Part shown: one piece after another, positions 1-10,435 of the stretch
Layout: every line of letters starts with the position of its first letter
Numbering within the stretch: the stretch's first letter is position 1
NCBI GenBank assembly: GCA_012523575.1
Contig: JAAYIF010000056.1
Span: forward strand, 1 to 59,785
Length of the DNA: 59,785 nucleotides
Direction of reading: 5' to 3'
Source: Clostridia bacterium
GTDB taxonomy: Bacteria; Bacillota; DTU086
Translations under genes and position numbers: made by a program
Notes under the pieces: model-generated
The model's database searches: none
What the model was told of the DNA's origin: nothing
Seen by the model: only the letters and a program-made list of their open reading frames with translations

Positions 1-4
1 AAGG

Positions 5-123
5 TTTCTGGTGGCAATAGCGGAGGGGGAACACCCGTACCCATTCCGAACACGGCAGTTAAGCCCTCCAGCGCCGATGGTACTTGGGGCGCGAGCCCCT
101 GGGAGAGTAGGTCGCTGCCAGAG
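5..123 (+). rRNA. rrf: 5S ribosomal RNA
   Basis: The 5' arm TCTGGTGGC (from 7) pairs with GCTGCCAGA (114-122), closing the molecule at about 117 nt. The conserved loop around CCCATTCCGAACACGG is present, as expected for bacterial 5S rRNA. It is the last gene of an rRNA operon whose 16S and 23S genes lie left of the window. The exact ends are uncertain by a few bases. Confidence 0.94.
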
Positions 124-132
124 CATTTTTAA

Positions 133-168
133 AAAAGAGCTCCTCCTTTTGGAGGAGCTCTTTTGCTA
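133..168 (+). terminator. Intrinsic terminator of the rRNA operon
   Basis: A perfect 14-bp stem (133-146 with 151-164) built around GAGCTCCTCC/GGAGGAGCTC with a TTTT loop. It ends in a T run and lies ten bases after the 5S gene. Confidence 0.9.
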
Positions 169-294
169 TTATTTTACTTTCTTCAAAGGAAACGAATGTT
201 TTAAAGCTTTCTTCTTAACCTTTATTATTAGTATAAAAAATTATAAAATATTAAAGGAAAAAAGGGATTAATTTTGATAGGAGGCTGTGTTTTT

Positions 295-816
295 ATGTCT
301 CAAAAGGCTGTTTTGGTTATAGATATGCTGGAGGACTTTATAAGGGAAACGGGAACCCTTTATGTGGGAGAACAGGGAAAAGAGATTATTGATGATATAA
401 AAGAATTATTAGACAGAGAAAGAAGTTCGGGTTCTTTCATTATTTATATATGTGATAATCATTTGATGGACGATGCTGAATTTGAAATGTTTCCCTGTCA
501 TTGTGTAAAAGGCACTAAAGGAGCGGAAATTATTGAAGAGCTTGCGCCCCAAGAGGGAGATTATATTATAAAAAAAAGAAGATACAGTGCCTTTGCCGGA
601 ACGGATCTGGAAATAACTTTGAGAGAAAAGGGGATTGAAGAATTAATTTTAGTGGGGGTATGCACCAATATCTGTGTATTATACACCGCAGCTGATGCAA
701 GAAATTTGCATTATAAGGTTATCGTTCCGAAAAATTGCGTTACGTCCTTTGATTTAGAAGCCCATAAGTTTGCCTTAAAAGAGATGAAAAATACCCTTGG
801 AGTTGAAGTTATCTAA
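295..816 (+). CDS. Isochorismatase-family cysteine hydrolase, nicotinamidase-like
   Basis: A 174-residue protein with the isochorismatase/nicotinamidase fold. Visible landmarks are Asp10 in VLVIDMLEDF, Lys93/94, and the nucleophile Cys127 in GVCTNICV. It also carries D54-x-H56 and His69 in HCVKGTKGAE, which resemble the metal ligands and HCVxGTxGAE signature of PncA-type nicotinamidases. Family members deamidate nicotinamide to nicotinate plus ammonia or act on related amides. The ATG at 295 is chosen because ATAGGAGG (277-284) lies about 10 nt upstream; the in-frame TTG at 274 precedes that site. It is the first of four closely spaced genes ending in nadE, which fits NAD salvage. The fold is sure; the substrate is inferred. 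Confidence 0.82.
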   Translation: MSQKAVLVIDMLEDFIRETGTLYVGEQGKEIIDDIKELLDRERSSGSFIIYICDNHLMDDAEFEMFPCHCVKGTKGAEIIEELAPQEGDYIIKKRRYSAFAGTDLEITLREKGIEELILVGVCTNICVLYTAADARNLHYKVIVPKNCVTSFDLEAHKFALKEMKNTLGVEVI

Positions 817-837
817 AATTAGATAGAGGGATAAATT

Positions 838-1254
838 ATGAAAATTGCTGTTATAGATGGACAGGGTGGAGGAATAGGAAAGCATATTACAAAGGAAATA
901 AGGTCTACTTTTGGGGATAGTGTTGAGATACTTGCCCTGGGAACTAACTCCGTTGCTACCACAATGATGCTTAAGGCCGGTGCCAATGAAGGAGCAACGG
1001 GTGAAAACGCTATAATTCAAAATGTTTCAAAAGTAGATGTTATTACAGGTACCGTTGCCATTTTAGTGGCTCATTCCATGTTGGGGGAATTGACCCCTGC
1101 CATGGCAGAAGCCATAGGAAAAAGTAGTGCGGTAAAGTTTTTATTACCAATAAATAGGGTGGGGATAAACATTGTAGGAGTACAAGATGAGCCGCTGCCG
1201 CACCAAATTGAGAAGCTCATTGATCAGCTGAAGGAATTTAAGGAGGTGGAATAG
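838..1254 (+). CDS. DUF3842 family protein
   Basis: A 138-residue protein of the DUF3842 family, whose function is unknown. The N-terminus MKIAVIDGQGGGIGKHI is a beta strand followed by a glycine-rich loop, as in nucleotide- or cofactor-binding Rossmann-like folds. A second conserved region, LGTNSVATTMMLKAGANEGATGENA, follows. It has no signal peptide or membrane segment, so it should be cytosolic. It starts 21 nt after the hydrolase and directly abuts the next gene (TAG-ATG), so it is surely co-transcribed. In Clostridia this family often sits next to the CooT-like gene, as here. Any binding role is inferred from the glycine loop alone. Confidence 0.85.
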   Translation: MKIAVIDGQGGGIGKHITKEIRSTFGDSVEILALGTNSVATTMMLKAGANEGATGENAIIQNVSKVDVITGTVAILVAHSMLGELTPAMAEAIGKSSAVKFLLPINRVGINIVGVQDEPLPHQIEKLIDQLKEFKEVE

Positions 1255-1446
1255 ATGTGCGAATCCAACGTCTATTTGTACAGTGAAGATAAAGGGGAAG
1301 AACTTCTGCTGGAAAGGGTTGATAAAATTATACCTTCCGGTGACGAATTATTTTTGGAAAACATTTTTGGAGAAAGAAAAATTGTAAAAGCCAGGATCAA
1401 AGAGATGACTCTGGTAGAACACAAGATAGTTCTAGAAAAAATATAA
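1255..1446 (+). CDS. CooT-family small protein
   Basis: A 63-residue protein of the CooT family. It begins MCESNVYLY and keeps Cys2, which in the CooT of Rhodospirillum rubrum is a nickel ligand of the dimer. It is all-beta in character, with no membrane segment. The start codon immediately follows the stop of the DUF3842 gene, and AAGGAGGTGG just upstream provides the ribosome site. No CO dehydrogenase gene is visible in the window, so a link to CODH maturation is only a family-level suggestion. It may be a general nickel-binding or RNA-binding-like protein. Confidence 0.82.
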   Translation: MCESNVYLYSEDKGEELLLERVDKIIPSGDELFLENIFGERKIVKARIKEMTLVEHKIVLEKI

Positions 1447-1472
1447 CTCGGTTTTAAAGAAGGTGTATTTCT

Positions 1473-2189
1473 GTGAAAGTTCGTCTTGAAAAAATTGCCC
1501 TTTGGATTAAAAATAAGGTTTTGGAAGCAGGGGCAGAGGGTACTGTTTTTGGTCTGAGTGGGGGTGTGGATTCTTCTATAGTGGCTGTTCTCTGTAAGAA
1601 AGCCTTCCCCCATAATATTTTAGCATTAATAATGCCGTGCCACAGCCATCCCCAGGATATGCAGGATGCAATTAAAGTAGCTGAGAAATTTAATATAAAG
1701 TATTTCGTTATTGATTTGAGTAAGGTATATGATAAATTGCTGGAAGTAGTTTTACAGAATGTTAATAAAAATTATTTCATTGCTGAGGCCAATATTAAGT
1801 CCCGCCTGAGAATGACAACCCTCTATTATTATGCAAATTTGTATAATTATCTTGTGGTGGGCACAGGCAACAAAAGTGAAATACTTACAGGATATTTTAC
1901 AAAGTACGGAGATGGAGGAGTGGATATAGAACCCATAGGCAACCTTTATAAAACAGAAGTTTATGAGGCAGCTAAAATCCTTGGGATTCCGGAGAGTATA
2001 ATAAATAAAAAGCCTTCCGCCGGTCTCTGGGTAGGTCAGACGGATGAGCAGGAAATGGGTATGAGTTATAAGGAGCTTGATAGATATCTGATAACCGGTG
2101 AAGGTCCTTCACATGTTGCAGAACGGGTTCAAGACATGATAAAAAAGAGCGAGCATAAACGGAATATACCCCCTATCCCTGATTTTTAA
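1473..2189 (+). CDS. nadE: NAD synthetase, ammonia-dependent
   Basis: A 238-residue NAD synthetase that adenylates nicotinate adenine dinucleotide and amidates it to NAD. The PP-loop SGGVDSS is near residue 30. GTGNKSE and KYGDGGVDIEP follow as expected. There is no N-terminal glutaminase domain, so it should use free ammonia. The start is GTG at 1473. The nicotinamidase-like protein three genes upstream would supply both the nicotinate branch and ammonia, which supports a small pyridine-nucleotide unit. Length and motifs are ordinary for the short bacterial form. Confidence 0.95.
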   Translation: MKVRLEKIALWIKNKVLEAGAEGTVFGLSGGVDSSIVAVLCKKAFPHNILALIMPCHSHPQDMQDAIKVAEKFNIKYFVIDLSKVYDKLLEVVLQNVNKNYFIAEANIKSRLRMTTLYYYANLYNYLVVGTGNKSEILTGYFTKYGDGGVDIEPIGNLYKTEVYEAAKILGIPESIINKKPSAGLWVGQTDEQEMGMSYKELDRYLITGEGPSHVAERVQDMIKKSEHKRNIPPIPDF

Positions 2190-2242
2190 ATTAAAATTTA
2201 AATTAAAAGTATAATCAGTATATTGGAAATGGGGTGAAATAA

Positions 2243-2998
2243 ATGGCTGGTCATTCTAAATGGGCAAATATTAAACGTAAAAAAGCAAGAATGGATGAAA
2301 AGAAGGGGAAGCTGTTTACAAAATTGGCAAGGGAAATATCGGTAGCAGTTAAAGAAGGGGGGGCAGATCCCGCTTTAAATCCCCGTTTAAGTGCTGCAAT
2401 TCAAAAAGCAAAGGCTGCAAATATGCCCAATGAAAATATTGAAAGGGCAATTAAAAAGGGCTCCGGGGGAATGGACGATGTAAATTATGAAAATGTTTAT
2501 TATGAAGGATACGGACCAGGGGGAGCTGCCGTTCTCTGCAGTGCTTTAACGGATAACAGAAATAGGACAGCCGGTGAAATAAGGCATATATTTACCAAGC
2601 GCGGAGGCAATTTGGGGGAGAGCGGTTGCGTTTCATGGATGTTTGAAAAAAAGGGTCAGATTATTGTGGATCTGAAGGAGACGGAACAGGATGAGGACGA
2701 TGTTCTCATGGCTGCCATAGATAGCGGGGCTGAAGATGTGGAAGCGGAAGATTCAGTGGTTGAAATTATCACTTTACCCGAGGATTTTAAGGAAGTAAAG
2801 GATTTCCTTGAAGAAAAGGGAATTAAAATTTCATCAGCTGAAGTTACCATGGTTCCCCAGAATACCGTTGTGATTAATGACCAAGAAACAGCCGAAAAAA
2901 TGTTGCAGCTCATTGAGGACCTTGAAGATCTTGATGATGTTCAAGAAGTTTATTCCAATTATGATATTCCTGAGGATTTATTGAAAAACCTTAATTAA
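2243..2998 (+). CDS. yebC: YebC/PmpR family protein (TACO1-like)
   Basis: A 251-residue cytosolic protein of the YebC/PmpR family. The canonical start MAGHSKWANIKRKK is followed by RNPRLS-like and GGNLGESGCVSWMF blocks and an acidic C-terminal region. Members have been described as DNA-binding regulators; more recent work on the family links it to relief of ribosome stalling. The ATG at 2243 follows a GGGGTGA site. It precedes the ruv cluster, the usual arrangement in Clostridia. Length matches the family. Confidence 0.95.
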   Translation: MAGHSKWANIKRKKARMDEKKGKLFTKLAREISVAVKEGGADPALNPRLSAAIQKAKAANMPNENIERAIKKGSGGMDDVNYENVYYEGYGPGGAAVLCSALTDNRNRTAGEIRHIFTKRGGNLGESGCVSWMFEKKGQIIVDLKETEQDEDDVLMAAIDSGAEDVEAEDSVVEIITLPEDFKEVKDFLEEKGIKISSAEVTMVPQNTVVINDQETAEKMLQLIEDLEDLDDVQEVYSNYDIPEDLLKNLN

Positions 2999-3109
2999 AT
3001 TTATAGATTTTTGTTAAAAATTTAGTAAATTATTCCACCCCGTATATATTTGGATAATAATGGTTATATTAAAGAAAGTATTAATCCCAAAAATGGGGTG
3101 GATGTTTTT

Positions 3110-3685
3110 ATGTATTTTCTCAGAGATTTTAAAAAAGTACTTATAATTATTGGAGCGGCGGTACTTATGGGTGTTGCCTTGCATTTTGCTGCAGTAACGG
3201 ATACATTTGAAAAATATTTTAAAGATTTTAAAACAGCTAGAAAGCCCATTGCAGCAGAAGATAGGGTTGAAAAAATATTTGATGTTGTAGAGGCCCAAAG
3301 GGTTTATGATATATGCGGCCATAAGGAACCCCTTAATTTGGGAAGCATAAGTAATGTTTCAATCAAAGAGCTTCGGGAAACATTCCCTACCAAAGAGGGT
3401 TGGAATATAGAAGAAAAAGGAAATAAGCTGATTTTAGCACAAAAGCTTAATATCCTTTGCAGTAAATGCGAAGGGGAACGTCATTTGGGAGCCTTTGGCG
3501 AATATGTAGCGGTTATCAAGGGCCCTCCGGGGGTTAACGGAGGATATTTGGAGGTAACAAATATAAAAATTAAAGAACTTCCACTCCAATGGCAGGAGAT
3601 GATAAAAAAAGGGGAACTCAATTTTCCCAGTGCTGAAAAGATGCTTGAGGCAATGGATTCCTTAGATGAATATAGAAATTATTAA
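3110..3685 (+). CDS. Membrane-anchored BofC C-terminal-domain-like protein
   Basis: A 192-residue protein with one N-terminal membrane segment (about residues 9-30, KKVLIIIGAAVLMGVALHF), so the rest should be outside the membrane. The C-terminal part (about 125-185: HLGAFGEYVAVIKGPPG, then LPLQWQEMIKKGELNFPS) resembles the BofC C-terminal domain. In Bacillus, BofC restrains the SpoIVB protease in the sigma-K checkpoint, and sigK is present in this window. Two Cys (ILCSKC) lie mid-protein. The ATG at 3110 follows GGGGTGG; longer in-frame starts exist back to 3050. Assignment to BofC itself is tentative. Confidence 0.6.
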   Translation: MYFLRDFKKVLIIIGAAVLMGVALHFAAVTDTFEKYFKDFKTARKPIAAEDRVEKIFDVVEAQRVYDICGHKEPLNLGSISNVSIKELRETFPTKEGWNIEEKGNKLILAQKLNILCSKCEGERHLGAFGEYVAVIKGPPGVNGGYLEVTNIKIKELPLQWQEMIKKGELNFPSAEKMLEAMDSLDEYRNY

Positions 3686-3718
3686 ATTTTAGATTTACTT
3701 TGAATTTACTCCAAAAGT

Positions 3719-3752
3719 TAGTTAAGTTTTTCGCAAACAGCAGCAGATACCT
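3719..3752 (+). repeat. Orphan right end of the dispersed structured repeat (copy D)
   Basis: About 31 bases (GTTAAG...GCAGCAGATACC) closely match the right ends of the two 190-bp elements at 29093 and 48012: GTTAAGT, then CGCAAAC, GCAGCAG and GA(G/T)ACC. No matching left arm is seen upstream. It lies between the BofC-like stop codon and the terminator at 3787. Confidence 0.65.
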
Positions 3753-3786
3753 TATGAGATTTACTTAAGATTATTTGTCTACAGCC

Positions 3787-3810
3787 TTGCTCCGTTGGGA
3801 GCTTTTTTTA
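3787..3810 (+). terminator. Intrinsic terminator
   Basis: The stem GCTCC/GGAGC (3789-3793 with 3798-3802) has a GTTG loop and is followed by seven T. It would end transcription of the yebC/BofC-like unit before ruvC. Confidence 0.72.
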
Positions 3811-3874
3811 TTTCCTGCCTATTTAAAGGAGAAGTTATTCCATCGTAGAAATAAAAATCGAGGAGGGGAAAGAG

Positions 3875-4372
3875 TTGGTAATAATGGGCATTGATCCTGG
3901 TACTGCAATAACCGGATATGGAGCTATTGAAGTCAATGGAGAAAATTTTATTGCCCGGGATTTCGGATGCATACGTACCCATGCAGACCAGACGCTTTAT
4001 ATGAGGTTGGTTAAAATATATGATGAACTTATTAATATAATGAAAACAAACAGACCCGATTGTGTGGTGGTGGAGGAGATTTTTTTTAATAAAAATTCCC
4101 GTACAGCTATGGCGGTGGGTCATGCCAGGGGTGTTGTCATACTGGCTGCTGCCCATTTAAATATTCCCATAGTGGAATATACGCCTTTACAGGTTAAGCA
4201 GGCTCTTGTGGGGTATGGAAGGGCCCATAAAAGTCAAGTGCAGAAAATGGTTAAAATACTTTTAAATTTACATGAAATACCTAAGCCCGATGATGTTGCA
4301 GATGCATTAGGGCTTGCCATTTGTCACGCTCACCATAAAAGCTTTAATGATTTTGTAAAGGGTTTAAAATAA
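3875..4372 (+). CDS. ruvC: Holliday junction resolvase RuvC
   Basis: A 165-residue crossover-junction endonuclease that cleaves Holliday junctions in the RuvABC complex. The N-terminus MGIDPGTAITGYG carries the first catalytic Asp. VVVEEIFFNKN carries the catalytic Glu, and KPDDVADALGLAICH holds the C-terminal Asp pair. The TTG at 3875 is preferred because GAGGAGGGG ends 5 nt upstream; the ATG at 3884 is the alternative. It heads ruvC-ruvA-ruvB, with gaps of only 15 and 3 nt. Nothing is missing. Confidence 0.96.
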   Translation: MVIMGIDPGTAITGYGAIEVNGENFIARDFGCIRTHADQTLYMRLVKIYDELINIMKTNRPDCVVVEEIFFNKNSRTAMAVGHARGVVILAAAHLNIPIVEYTPLQVKQALVGYGRAHKSQVQKMVKILLNLHEIPKPDDVADALGLAICHAHHKSFNDFVKGLK

Positions 4373-4387
4373 AGGTGGGAGTTATTA

Positions 4388-4987
4388 ATGATTTCTTTTT
4401 TAAACGGTGTATTAGATATGAAGAGGGGAAATGAAGCAGTTGTTGATGTCAACGGCGTAGGATATAAGGTCTTGATGTCTCCCGATGAGTTTTTATCCCT
4501 TAAAATAGGTCAAAGGGTAAAGATTTATACATATCTAAATGTTAGGGATGACTGTATTGAACTATATGGCTTTCTCTCCTTTGAAAGGCTGCAGTTTTTT
4601 GAAACCCTTATTAAAATAAGCGGAATTGGTCCAAAAATTGCGCTGCAGATAACAGCGTCCATCTCCTTTAATGATTTTAAAAATGCTGTGATTTTAGGTG
4701 ATACTAATAGGCTGAAGAGCCTTCCGGGAGTGGGGAAAAAGACGGCCCAAAAGATTATTCTTGAGTTAAAGGATGTATTCAAGAAAACCGCTGCGAAAGT
4801 ATTTTCGGAAGAAAAGTCGACTCCCGAAAACTTAATGGAAGCCCGTCAGGCATTGGAAGGTTTGGGCTTTACGCTGGATGAGATAGATAAGTTTTTAATG
4901 GAGGCAGTATCTAATTTTGGGAAGGAAGCAGAGAGCGAGGTTTTAGTAAGGTATGTGCTCCAGTGTCTTGGTAATCAGGGGGGATAA
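4388..4987 (+). CDS. ruvA: Holliday junction branch migration protein RuvA
   Basis: A 199-residue RuvA that tetramerises on four-way junctions and recruits RuvB. The order is an N-terminal OB fold (MISFLNGVLDMKRGNEAVVDVNGVGYKV), two helix-hairpin-helix units (ISGIGPKIALQI, then LPGVGKKTAQKI), and a C-terminal three-helix domain (from about 145) that contacts RuvB. The start is ATG after a GGTGGGAG site. The stop lies only 3 nt before ruvB. Confidence 0.96.
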   Translation: MISFLNGVLDMKRGNEAVVDVNGVGYKVLMSPDEFLSLKIGQRVKIYTYLNVRDDCIELYGFLSFERLQFFETLIKISGIGPKIALQITASISFNDFKNAVILGDTNRLKSLPGVGKKTAQKIILELKDVFKKTAAKVFSEEKSTPENLMEARQALEGLGFTLDEIDKFLMEAVSNFGKEAESEVLVRYVLQCLGNQGG

Positions 4988-4990
4988 ACA

Positions 4991-6022
4991 GTGAAAAAGG
5001 ATGAGCCCAGAATTATGTCTGGTTGCATAAATGAAGAGGACAGGGAGATAGAAAAAACCCTTCGTCCTAAAAGGCTTAATGAATACATAGGGCAGGACAA
5101 GGTTAAAAATAATTTGGAGATTTTTATTAGAGCTGCAAAGGAAAGGAATGAGGCCTTGGACCACGTTTTATTGAGCGGTCCTCCCGGTTTGGGAAAAACC
5201 ACATTGGCCCATGTTATTGCCAATGAACTTAACGTTCAAATAAGGTTGACTTCAGGGCCTGCCATTGAAAAACCCGGTGATTTGGCAGCAATTTTAACTA
5301 ATCTCAAGCCCCATGATGTGCTGTTCATTGACGAAATACACAGGCTTAATCGTGCAGTGGAGGAAATATTATACCCTGCTATGGAAGATTACTGTCTGGA
5401 TATTATTATAGGTAAAGGCCCCAGTGCAAGATCCTTAAGATTGGAACTCCCAAAATTTACTTTGATAGGAGCCACTACCCGTTCCGGCCTCCTTACTTCA
5501 CCCTTGAGGGATCGTTTTGGAGTATTGGCCAGGCTGGATTTTTACAACGTAGAGGAACTGGAGCAGATTGTTTTACGATCTGCTGACATCTTAAATGTGG
5601 AAATTGACAAGGAAGGGGCTTATGAAATAGCCCGGCGTTCTCGGGGGACGCCGAGGGTAGCCAATAGGCTTTTGAAAAGGGTAAGGGATTTTGCCCAGGT
5701 TAAAGCCGATGGGAAAGTATCTTATGATGTGGCCACAGAAGCTTTAAATATGCTGGAGATTGATGATTTGGGCCTGGACAGCCTTGACCGCAGAATCGTA
5801 GAAGTAATTATTGAAAAATTTGACGGGGGTCCAGTGGGGTTAGAAACCCTTGCAGCAGCAGTGGGGGAAGATCCTGAAACTATAAGTGATGTTTATGAGC
5901 CCTATTTACTGCAGTTAGGGTTTATTAAAAGAACTCCTAGGGGCAGAGTAATTACAAAAAGTGCTTACAATCATTTGGGATTATCTTTTGGGGATCTTGA
6001 ACAGCAGCAGTTGAATTTTTAG
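4991..6022 (+). CDS. ruvB: Holliday junction branch migration ATPase RuvB
   Basis: A 343-residue AAA+ motor that drives branch migration with RuvA. It starts at GTG. Walker A is [15 protein letters not shown] (about 58-72), Walker B is [10 protein letters not shown], and sensor-1 is GATTRSGLL. The C-terminal winged helix includes [15 protein letters not shown] and RTPRGRV. Length is as expected and all motifs are intact. It completes the ruvCAB operon. Confidence 0.97.
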   Translation: MKKDEPRIMSGCINEEDREIEKTLRPKRLNEYIGQDKVKNNLEIFIRAAKERNEALDHVLLSGPPGLGKTTLAHVIANELNVQIRLTSGPAIEKPGDLAAILTNLKPHDVLFIDEIHRLNRAVEEILYPAMEDYCLDIIIGKGPSARSLRLELPKFTLIGATTRSGLLTSPLRDRFGVLARLDFYNVEELEQIVLRSADILNVEIDKEGAYEIARRSRGTPRVANRLLKRVRDFAQVKADGKVSYDVATEALNMLEIDDLGLDSLDRRIVEVIIEKFDGGPVGLETLAAAVGEDPETISDVYEPYLLQLGFIKRTPRGRVITKSAYNHLGLSFGDLEQQQLNF

Positions 6023-6061
6023 ATTAAACACTAAAAAAGAAAAAGGGAGGAAAATTTTTTC

Positions 6062-6286
6062 ATGAATGAAATGCATGAATTGGGGAAAATGATAATCTTT
6101 TTTGGGATTATCATGATCATTATTGGCGGAACCCTTTTGGGGTTTGGGGGTCTGTTTAAAATAGGTAGGCTTCCGGGAGATATAGTAATTAAAAGAGGTA
6201 ATTTTACATTTTATTTCCCAATAGTTACTAGTATAATTTTAAGTATTTTACTGTCGTTAATTTTTACCCTTATTCTTCGACGTTAA
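6062..6286 (+). CDS. DUF2905 small membrane protein
   Basis: A 74-residue protein of the DUF2905 family (function unknown). Two hydrophobic segments (about 9-29 and 49-71) flank the conserved loop GRLPGDIVIKRGNFTFYFP, so it should be an integral inner-membrane protein. It follows ruvB by 39 nt with a GGGAGGA site, the usual Clostridial position between ruvB and the SpoIID-like gene. No enzymatic motif is visible. Confidence 0.88.
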   Translation: MNEMHELGKMIIFFGIIMIIIGGTLLGFGGLFKIGRLPGDIVIKRGNFTFYFPIVTSIILSILLSLIFTLILRR

Positions 6287-6357
6287 AAATTTTTTTGCAG
6301 GAAATTTCTCTATAATATTGAAAAAATAATATACCTTTTACCTTAGGAAAGTTGAGG

Positions 6358-7767
6358 ATGAAGAGGATGATAAAGATGCTCAAAAATAATAAAATTGCTT
6401 TATTTGCTGCTGCTGTGCTTACCGCGACAGTGATTTTGTTGGTTGACTGCACAATTGCCTCGGCGGCGGAACCTAATATTAGGGTGGGTCTTGATAGGGG
6501 TAAAACAGTAGCGACTTTTAAATCCTATAAAGGGGTTTTTGAAATTGCCGATGGGGCAACGGGAGAAGCAGCGGCATACCTGACGGAAGGGGATACTTGT
6601 ACCGTAATAAAGGAAGAAGATTCCATAAGAATAATGAGCGGAAGTGTAAATTCTATCTATGGCGGCCCCATTATCGTGCGTCCCGTGGATGGGAATAAAA
6701 GTTGTATTTTCAGTTATAATAATACGCAATATCGGGGCTCCCTTGTTATTTATAATGATGCAAATGGTTTAATTATGGTTAATTCACTGCCATTGGAGCA
6801 GTATCTTTACGGTGTGGTGGGAAAAGAGATGGGGTACAGTGCTCCACAGGAAGCCCTTAAGGCCCAGTCTTTAATATCCCGTTCCTATGCTTACAGCAGG
6901 CTGGGTTCCGGAAGTTATTACGATGTGGATACTACGCAGGCTACTCAGGTTTATGGAGGTTACAGTGCGGAGATTTTATTTGGCGGTGAAAGGGTTAAGG
7001 CAGCCGTTGACGCAACCAAGGGTGAAGTGATCTGCTATAACGGAGCAGTAATTGAGGCTTATTTTCATTCCAATGCTGGCGGGTATACGGAAAACAGTGA
7101 AAATGTGTGGGAAAGTGCCCGTCCCTATTTAAAGGCAGTTCCGTCTCCCTATGATGAATATGCTCTCCGCATTTCTCAGAGCAGCACGGGTTGGCCGGGA
7201 AGCAGCTATCAGTGGACCAAGGTTTTGACTAGGGAAGAGGTGGAAAGTCTTCTTGCTAAAAAATCCATTGATATCGGAACCCTAATGAATATTAAAATAA
7301 GCCGTTTGGATCGCAGCGGCAAAAAAGAAACCGTCTCGGGCAGAGTGACGGAATTAACCTTTATAGGAACCAAGGGTTCAAGGTCCTTTTACAGGGATAA
7401 TATTAGATCCGTTCTTGGACTACAAAGTACGTTATTTAATATTGAGTTTGATTCCGGTATTGTCATTCTTGATCCCCAGGGTAAAAGAGAAGTCAATAGT
7501 ATGAAGGGACTGTATATCATAGACGGTAATAAACAGATCACCCCCGTTGATTATTCCGAGACGGATCTGTACTACGTAGCGGGTAAGGATACTGTTAGAA
7601 GTGTTTCCGATGAATTCGAAGAAATTAAAATTTCAGGAAAAGGATATGGCCATGGAGTGGGCCTCAGTCAGTGGGGAGCCCAGGGGATGGCTGCAGAAAA
7701 AGGTGCTGATTATAGAGAAATAATAAAACACTATTATACTGGAGTTGACATTGTAAGAAAATATTAA
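6358..7767 (+). CDS. SpoIID/LytB domain protein
   Basis: About 469 residues, with an N-terminal signal or membrane segment (LFAAAVLTATVILLVDCTIASAA) and then a SpoIID/LytB domain. Hallmarks are LPLEQYLYGVVGKEM, ALKAQSLISRSYA, YFHSNAGGYTE and the C-terminal GYGHGVGLSQWGAQGMA. SpoIID is a lytic transglycosylase that degrades peptidoglycan during forespore engulfment; LytB-like relatives modify other walls. The ATG at 6358 is taken, with AGGAAAG 6 nt upstream; TTG 6352 and ATG 6367 are alternatives. Because it sits with ruvB and queA, away from other spo genes, it may be a SpoIID paralogue. Confidence 0.86.
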   Translation: MKRMIKMLKNNKIALFAAAVLTATVILLVDCTIASAAEPNIRVGLDRGKTVATFKSYKGVFEIADGATGEAAAYLTEGDTCTVIKEEDSIRIMSGSVNSIYGGPIIVRPVDGNKSCIFSYNNTQYRGSLVIYNDANGLIMVNSLPLEQYLYGVVGKEMGYSAPQEALKAQSLISRSYAYSRLGSGSYYDVDTTQATQVYGGYSAEILFGGERVKAAVDATKGEVICYNGAVIEAYFHSNAGGYTENSENVWESARPYLKAVPSPYDEYALRISQSSTGWPGSSYQWTKVLTREEVESLLAKKSIDIGTLMNIKISRLDRSGKKETVSGRVTELTFIGTKGSRSFYRDNIRSVLGLQSTLFNIEFDSGIVILDPQGKREVNSMKGLYIIDGNKQITPVDYSETDLYYVAGKDTVRSVSDEFEEIKISGKGYGHGVGLSQWGAQGMAAEKGADYREIIKHYYTGVDIVRKY

Positions 7768-7786
7768 AGTTTAAGAGGGATTATGC

Positions 7787-9966
<2,180 letters not shown>

Positions 9967-10038
9967 AGGGGATTGTAAGCTAAAGGTAAAATAATGAAAA
10001 GGACTCAAATAATTAAGAAAAGGGGTGTAGTATAACAA

Positions 10039-10323
10039 ATGGAAAATGCATCGGGTTTATTATTTTATTTAGTTCTCCTTGGGGCGATCTTTTATTTTTT
10101 AATTATTAGACCCCAGCAAAAACACAGGAAAAGCCGGCAGGAACTCCTTAATAGTTTAGAGGTGGGTAAAAACATTGTAACCATAGGTGGAATCCATGGG
10201 ACCATAACAAAAGTTGATGAAAATACCATTAACCTTAAAATTGCTGACAATGTGGAAATAAAGGCGCAAAAGGCCGCGGTGGGCTATATTGTTGATGAAG
10301 AAAAAGGAGATAATGAATCTTAA
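10039..10323 (+). CDS. yajC: Preprotein translocase subunit YajC
   Basis: A 94-residue protein with one N-terminal membrane helix (about 5-24), the conserved LIIRPQQKHRKSRQELLNSL, and a soluble tail with VTIGGIHGTITKVDEN. YajC associates with SecDF in the Sec translocase. It is followed by a strong terminator, so secDF downstream has its own promoter (11198). Confidence 0.94.
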   Translation: MENASGLLFYLVLLGAIFYFLIIRPQQKHRKSRQELLNSLEVGKNIVTIGGIHGTITKVDENTINLKIADNVEIKAQKAAVGYIVDEEKGDNES

Positions 10324-10337
10324 TAATTAAATTTTTT

Positions 10338-10388
10338 GGAACAGTAATGGTTAGGGTATTAATAAATAACCGTTACTGTTTTTATTCT
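10338..10388 (+). terminator. Intrinsic terminator after yajC
   Basis: AACAGTAATGGTTA (10340-10353) pairs with TAACCGTTACTGTT (10367-10380), 14 bp with one G-T wobble, followed by TTTATTCTTTTT. It closes the queA-tgt-yajC unit. Confidence 0.88.
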
Positions 10389-10435
10389 TTTTAAAGGGAA
10401 AAAAATCGTAAGAAAAGGAGTGCTAGACGTAATAA

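Noticed and set aside
11..271. Open frame of 86 codons across the 5S rRNA
   Set aside because: It covers the 5S gene and its terminator and has no ribosome site; it is a chance frame over a structural RNA.
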